Source: Thermoproteota archaeon
GTDB lineage: Archaea; Korarchaeota; Korarchaeia; Korarchaeales; Korarchaeaceae
Assembly: GCA_003661365.1 (NCBI GenBank)
Contig: QMVZ01000056.1
Span: 1-9,092 of the forward strand
Direction: 5' to 3'
DNA: 9,092 nt
In this document: positions 6,271-9,092 of the stretch, in pieces
How positions within the stretch are numbered: the stretch's first letter is position 1
How the letters are laid out: the number at the start of each line of letters is the position of its first letter
Notes under the pieces: model-generated
Databases searched by the model: none
What the model was told of the DNA's origin: nothing
What the model saw: only the letters and a program-made list of their open reading frames with translations
Translations under genes and position numbers: made by a program

Positions 6271-6277
6271 TTATAAA
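6271..6277 (-). promoter_or_regulatory. Possible TATA box for the small SCG protein gene
   Basis: On the minus strand TTTATAA lies about 35 bases before ATG 6236, giving a very short leader. A second TATA-like run, TTTATATA, overlaps the start codon and is too close to serve this start. The small gene may instead be read through from sfsA. Confidence 0.35.
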
Positions 6278-6285
6278 CAACAACC

Positions 6286-6996
6286 TCATTTTAAAATTAC
6301 TTTAAGCCTCTTTTTAGGCTCCAAAGCCTTACCATCAAAATTCAAGCAATATGCCATTACGTTTACTCCTGCTTCGCAAGCTTGTACCAGGCTACTGGAG
6401 AAATTTGGGTCCATATCCCAGTTTGGAGAAAATGCCTTCGCACCTACCCTCGTCACTAAGAATAGAATACTAGTTTCAAATCCCTCTCTTCTTGCTTCTA
6501 TCAACTCTATAACATGTCTTCTTCCTCTTTGTGTAGGAGCATCTGGAAACAGAGCAATTCCGTTTTTGACCAAGGTGCATCCCTTAACTTCAAGAAGGCC
6601 CCTATCTCCTCCCTTCTCCAAGAGAAAGTCTATTCTGCTTCTTCCGTACTTGTACTCGGCTTTTTTTATGCTCCATCCTCTTAGTTCTTCTATAAGTCCA
6701 GCTTCTATAAGCCATCTAGCAATCTTAGAATGTAGAGAAGAGTTTACTAGCACCCAAGTGTCATCTGAACGAATGCCTATCACTTCACCTCTCGTTTTTC
6801 TGCTGCGAGCATCAACCTTTCTGAAAATTACTTCCCTTCCTTGAACTAGAAGTTCCGTTAATCTCCCTGGATCCATCAAATGGAGCCCTAGTATCTCATC
6901 ACCCGCCTTTACCATGGCAGTAAATCTGTTTGGCCTAGAGAGAAACGTTCCTATAACTAACGGACCAGCTATGGTATACTTTGATGCCAAGGGCAT
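6286..6996 (-). CDS. sfsA: SfsA family protein (PD-(D/E)XK nuclease-like)
   Basis: Full-length SfsA homologue of 236 residues (the usual length is about 230). Family signatures are in order: RPNRFTAMV (21-29), HLMDPGRLTELL (39-50), VLVNSS (82-87), the core GRSRIDFLLE (118-127), LLEVKGCTLV (134-143), ALFPDAPTQRGRRHVIEL (148-165), and a Gly-Val-aromatic tail. The N-terminal part is OB-fold-like. The C-terminal part carries D123, E136 and K138 in the arrangement of a PD-(D/E)XK nuclease core. The E. coli founder was named for sugar fermentation stimulation, but its biochemical role is unsettled, so I give no reaction. ATG 6996 has a ribosome site GAAGGT seven bases upstream. The gene starts 38 bases after the transporter stop and is probably co-transcribed with it. 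Confidence 0.95.
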   Translation of the reverse strand: MPLASKYTIAGPLVIGTFLSRPNRFTAMVKAGDEILGLHLMDPGRLTELLVQGREVIFRKVDARSRKTRGEVIGIRSDDTWVLVNSSLHSKIARWLIEAGLIEELRGWSIKKAEYKYGRSRIDFLLEKGGDRGLLEVKGCTLVKNGIALFPDAPTQRGRRHVIELIEARREGFETSILFLVTRVGAKAFSPNWDMDPNFSSSLVQACEAGVNVMAYCLNFDGKALEPKKRLKVILK

Positions 6997-7034
6997 TTCA
7001 GATACCTTCGTTTCTAAATTAATGGGGTTTGTTA

Positions 7035-8204
7035 TTATCTTATCAATAGATCTGTTTTGCGAAACAATAACAGAAGGGCCATTGCATCAAAAGCTGTTGC
7101 TATGAAAAGAGAAGATGCTATGCCTAGCCTATCTACAACGATTCCTGCTGCTATGTTACCAAAGGCCGAGAATAAGGAGGAGATGGCCTCTATTGTACCT
7201 ATGTCCGTGGCCTTTCCACTAGGGTTGGAGACCTTTACTTTTAAGGACATAAGGGCTGCATACTCAAGGTTTCCTATGGGAACCGCCCATAAGATCGCAA
7301 AGAGGGTTATGTCATTTGTAAGGGCCATCAACGGCAGATAAATGGTGTAAACTAAGAGAGAAGTGATCGCGGAATTCCTTGCACCAAATCTGTCCACTGC
7401 CCTTCCATAAAGTGGCGAAGTAACTATGCTAGTCAATCCTGCTAGGCTTAAGATTATCGAGTAGCTCGTTTTTGACCTACCCAGAAGGGCGTACATCTTC
7501 ATCATTGCAGGAAGACCAAAAAAGGCGCTTCTTAAGGCTGTAAAAACAGCAATTAAGGCCAATTTCTTTGCTCTTGGGTTCAAATCAAATGAAATAGTCT
7601 TTTGTACGATTTTTTGCGGTTTTACATTGTGATGTTTGCCATCATTTTTCTCTTTGTAGGTGAACAGCAGGGTTATGGAAGCCAAAAGAGTTCCAAGAGT
7701 ACTTAGTAGAAAAGCTTGGTTAATGCCATAGTGCTCTACAAACCAGCCGCTAAAGATTCCGCCAGATGTCCATGCTACTGAGGTAGCAAAAGAATAGTCA
7801 CCGAATGCTCTTCCAAGTCTTGTGGAAGTAGAAGCTATGGTCGCTGGCATAATTCCAGCTTCTATAGAAAAGAGAGAGTTTAGGATCCCTATCAAAAGGT
7901 AGTCCTCTGGACTACTAGCTATGAAGGCGTAAGCAAGAAAGAAAGGTACTGAGAGGAGAAAGGAGAGAAGGATAAATGGCTTCCTCCTGTTAGTAGCATC
8001 GCTGACGGCTCCCCAAAATCTCGAAGAAATTAGGTTTATCATTGAAGGCAGAGCTCTAAATGATCCTAAGAGTGTAAAGGAAGCACCTAGATCGTATAAA
8101 TAGGGTGTTAAGATTGTATTTGGTATCGAATCGAAAAATCCCTTCAGAGATCTTGAGACTGCCAGAGATGCAAAATTCTGCCTGTTTTCCCCTTTGAGCG
8201 TCAT
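7035..8204 (-). CDS. Major facilitator superfamily transporter
   Basis: Predicted 389-residue integral membrane protein with about 12 helices in two halves joined by a polar cytoplasmic loop (about 184-212, rich in Lys and His). The MFS motif A appears between helices 2 and 3 as GAVSDATNRRKP (65-76) and again in the second half as GRAVDRFGARNS (267-278). AGIVVDRLG at 353-361 resembles a further copy. A small-solute secondary transporter is safe; the substrate cannot be read from the sequence. The layout and length are similar to drug or sugar efflux-type members. Start ATG 8204 has no clear ribosome site, but a minus-strand TTTTTAATAT at 8235-8244 would give a leader of about 10 bases. This suits a nearly leaderless transcript. 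The gap to the E1-like gene upstream is 54 bases, so co-transcription with it is possible as well. Confidence 0.93.
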   Translation of the reverse strand: MTLKGENRQNFASLAVSRSLKGFFDSIPNTILTPYLYDLGASFTLLGSFRALPSMINLISSRFWGAVSDATNRRKPFILLSFLLSVPFFLAYAFIASSPEDYLLIGILNSLFSIEAGIMPATIASTSTRLGRAFGDYSFATSVAWTSGGIFSGWFVEHYGINQAFLLSTLGTLLASITLLFTYKEKNDGKHHNVKPQKIVQKTISFDLNPRAKKLALIAVFTALRSAFFGLPAMMKMYALLGRSKTSYSIILSLAGLTSIVTSPLYGRAVDRFGARNSAITSLLVYTIYLPLMALTNDITLFAILWAVPIGNLEYAALMSLKVKVSNPSGKATDIGTIEAISSLFSAFGNIAAGIVVDRLGIASSLFIATAFDAMALLLLFRKTDLLIR

Positions 8205-8234
8205 TCGGATTTCTTAGCGGCTGTTGGCGAATTG

Positions 8235-8244
8235 ATATTAAAAA
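8235..8244 (-). promoter_or_regulatory. Probable TATA box of the MFS gene
   Basis: On the minus strand TTTTTAATAT lies in the 54-base gap before the transporter. A start about 25 bases downstream (near 8213) would leave a leader of about 10 bases, which agrees with the lack of a ribosome site before ATG 8204. Confidence 0.45.
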
Positions 8245-8258
8245 CATTAATTATTCAA

Positions 8259-9014
8259 CTAACTATGAAGACCTCCGCATACTGAACAGTCTGGTCGCCT
8301 CTTTACTCTTATTAAGTTGAATGTCATGTCCTCAAGGTCTGTTATGAGCAATCTCCCTATCAGCGGCCTCCCAAAGCCAGTTATCAGTTTAATCGCTTCT
8401 ATCGCTTCAATACAGCCGAGAGTCCCTGCCGTGCCTCCTAAAATCGGGAATTTTTCTTCGGCTTTTGGAGATTCTGGAAAAATGCACCTTAAGCACGGAG
8501 ATTTTTGAGGTACGATCGTAGTAGCCTGACCAACCAACCCTCGAACTGCCGCGTGTACAAATGGCTTTTCGTGCTCCAAGCAGTACTCATTGAGGAGATA
8601 TCTTGTCTCAAAGTTGTCAAGTCCATCAACTATCACATCAGCACCACTCAAGACTTCTGAAACGTTTTCTTTTGTAATTTTAACTGATTTAGGCTCGATA
8701 ACGATGTCAGAATTGAATTTTCTCAATTTCTGTGCGGCAGACTGGGCTTTGGGAAGAGAAAAGTCGCCTTCCCAATGTATTATTTGCCTATTCAAATTGC
8801 TCAGCTCTGGTATCTCAGGATCTATTAATATCAGCCTTCCAACCCCAGCCCCAGCAAGGTAGAAAGCAGCCGGGCTGCCCAATCCGCCAATTCCCACTAT
8901 TGCAACAGATGCTCTCTTTAGTTTCTCCTGGCCAGCCTTACCAATGATAAGAAGTTGCCTATCGTATCTAATAAGATCCCTGGTTGTAAGAACACCACTT
9001 GTTCCTCCTTTCAT
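8259..9014 (-). CDS. E1-like adenylyltransferase, ThiF/MoeB/HesA family
   Basis: Cytoplasmic enzyme of 251 residues expected to adenylate the C-terminal glycine of a ubiquitin-like sulfur carrier or modifier (ThiS, MoaD or SAMP type). Seen in order: RYDRQ (16-20), nucleotide loop GIGGLGSP (41-48), DPE at 65-67 with SNLNRQ at 72-77, Lys89, D-x-x-D-N at 130-134, the zinc-site pair C174-x-x-C177 and C243-x-x-C246, and GTLGCIEAIEAIK at 197-209. Cys201 lies where many relatives have a small or Gln residue. There is no rhodanese domain, so it is the short form. It overlaps the upstream gene by ATGA. The protein starts seven or eight residues before the usual family start (LT-x-R-x-L-x-RY), and a strong AAAGGAGG lies just after the ATG. 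Thiamine, molybdopterin and SAMP roles cannot be separated without the carrier gene, which is not here. Confidence 0.92.
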   Translation of the reverse strand: MKGGTSGVLTTRDLIRYDRQLLIIGKAGQEKLKRASVAIVGIGGLGSPAAFYLAGAGVGRLILIDPEIPELSNLNRQIIHWEGDFSLPKAQSAAQKLRKFNSDIVIEPKSVKITKENVSEVLSGADVIVDGLDNFETRYLLNEYCLEHEKPFVHAAVRGLVGQATTIVPQKSPCLRCIFPESPKAEEKFPILGGTAGTLGCIEAIEAIKLITGFGRPLIGRLLITDLEDMTFNLIRVKRRPDCSVCGGLHS

Positions 9015-9092
9015 CTCAGTATGATAAATACATCAAACGTAATAAGTGCACTCGCAAATGTTCCAAGATGTCCCACAAATGGAAGGGTTTCA
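9011..9092 (-). CDS. 3' end of an upstream membrane protein gene (partial)
   Basis: The minus-strand frame entering from the right edge gives 26 residues ending in TGA at 9013-9011. The tail, LPFVGHLGTFASALITF then DVFIILR, is strongly hydrophobic, like the last helix of a membrane protein. Its stop overlaps the start of the E1-like gene as ATGA, a common coupling arrangement in archaeal operons. A second frame is also open across this stretch (ending LMYLSY), but its composition is less protein-like. Family unknown. Confidence 0.5.
   Translation of the reverse strand, partial: ETLPFVGHLGTFASALITFDVFIILR

Overview
The window is archaeal. The evidence is a type IV pilus-type assembly pair (a VirB11/GspE-like ATPase followed by a FlaJ/TadC-like membrane protein), pilin-like proteins with archaeal class III-type N-termini and many N-glycosylation sequons, TATA-type promoters 25-40 bases before genes, GTG/TTG starts beside ATG, and Shine-Dalgarno sites ending in GGTG or GAGGT. 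Arginine is mostly AGA/AGG and ATA is a common isoleucine codon, which is usual in thermophilic archaea. I cannot fix the phylum from sequence alone.

Left part (1-5955, plus strand): a pilus gene set. A tightly packed run comes first: the last 16 codons of an upstream gene (1-51), a 357-residue glycosylation-rich pilin-like protein with an Ig-like middle, and two small paralogous pilin-like proteins of 164 and 146 residues. Next, under its own promoter and ending in its own hairpin terminator, is a 154-residue protein that looks like the main pilin (start 2244). After a 235-base spacer with a second promoter come the secretion-type ATPase (471 residues) and its membrane platform (531 residues), which abut. 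The three units probably supply minor or tip subunits, the main fibre subunit, and the motor. No prepilin peptidase and no archaellum genes (FlaX/C-H type) are present, so this is better called an adhesive or other type IV pilus than an archaellum.

Right part (5979-9092, minus strand): reading leftwards from the right edge, the C-terminus of an apparent membrane protein, a ThiF/MoeB/HesA-like E1 enzyme, a major facilitator superfamily transporter, SfsA, and a small conserved-looking protein with an SCGLYDYFEDL motif. They run in one direction with gaps of 0-54 bases. They share no obvious pathway. The plus and minus blocks converge across a 23-base gap at 5956-5978.

The most notable signals are: (i) Gly-rich C-terminal tails of the minor pilin genes whose codons also form the purine-rich ribosome site of the next gene; (ii) three 10-base-phased ATTTCA units, including a near-palindrome, directly upstream of the main pilin TATA box, with a further copy upstream of the ATPase gene; (iii) pilin-like proteins with almost no leader peptide; and (iv) a terminator hairpin built around the main pilin stop codon. 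I saw no RNA genes, mobile elements or CRISPR arrays.
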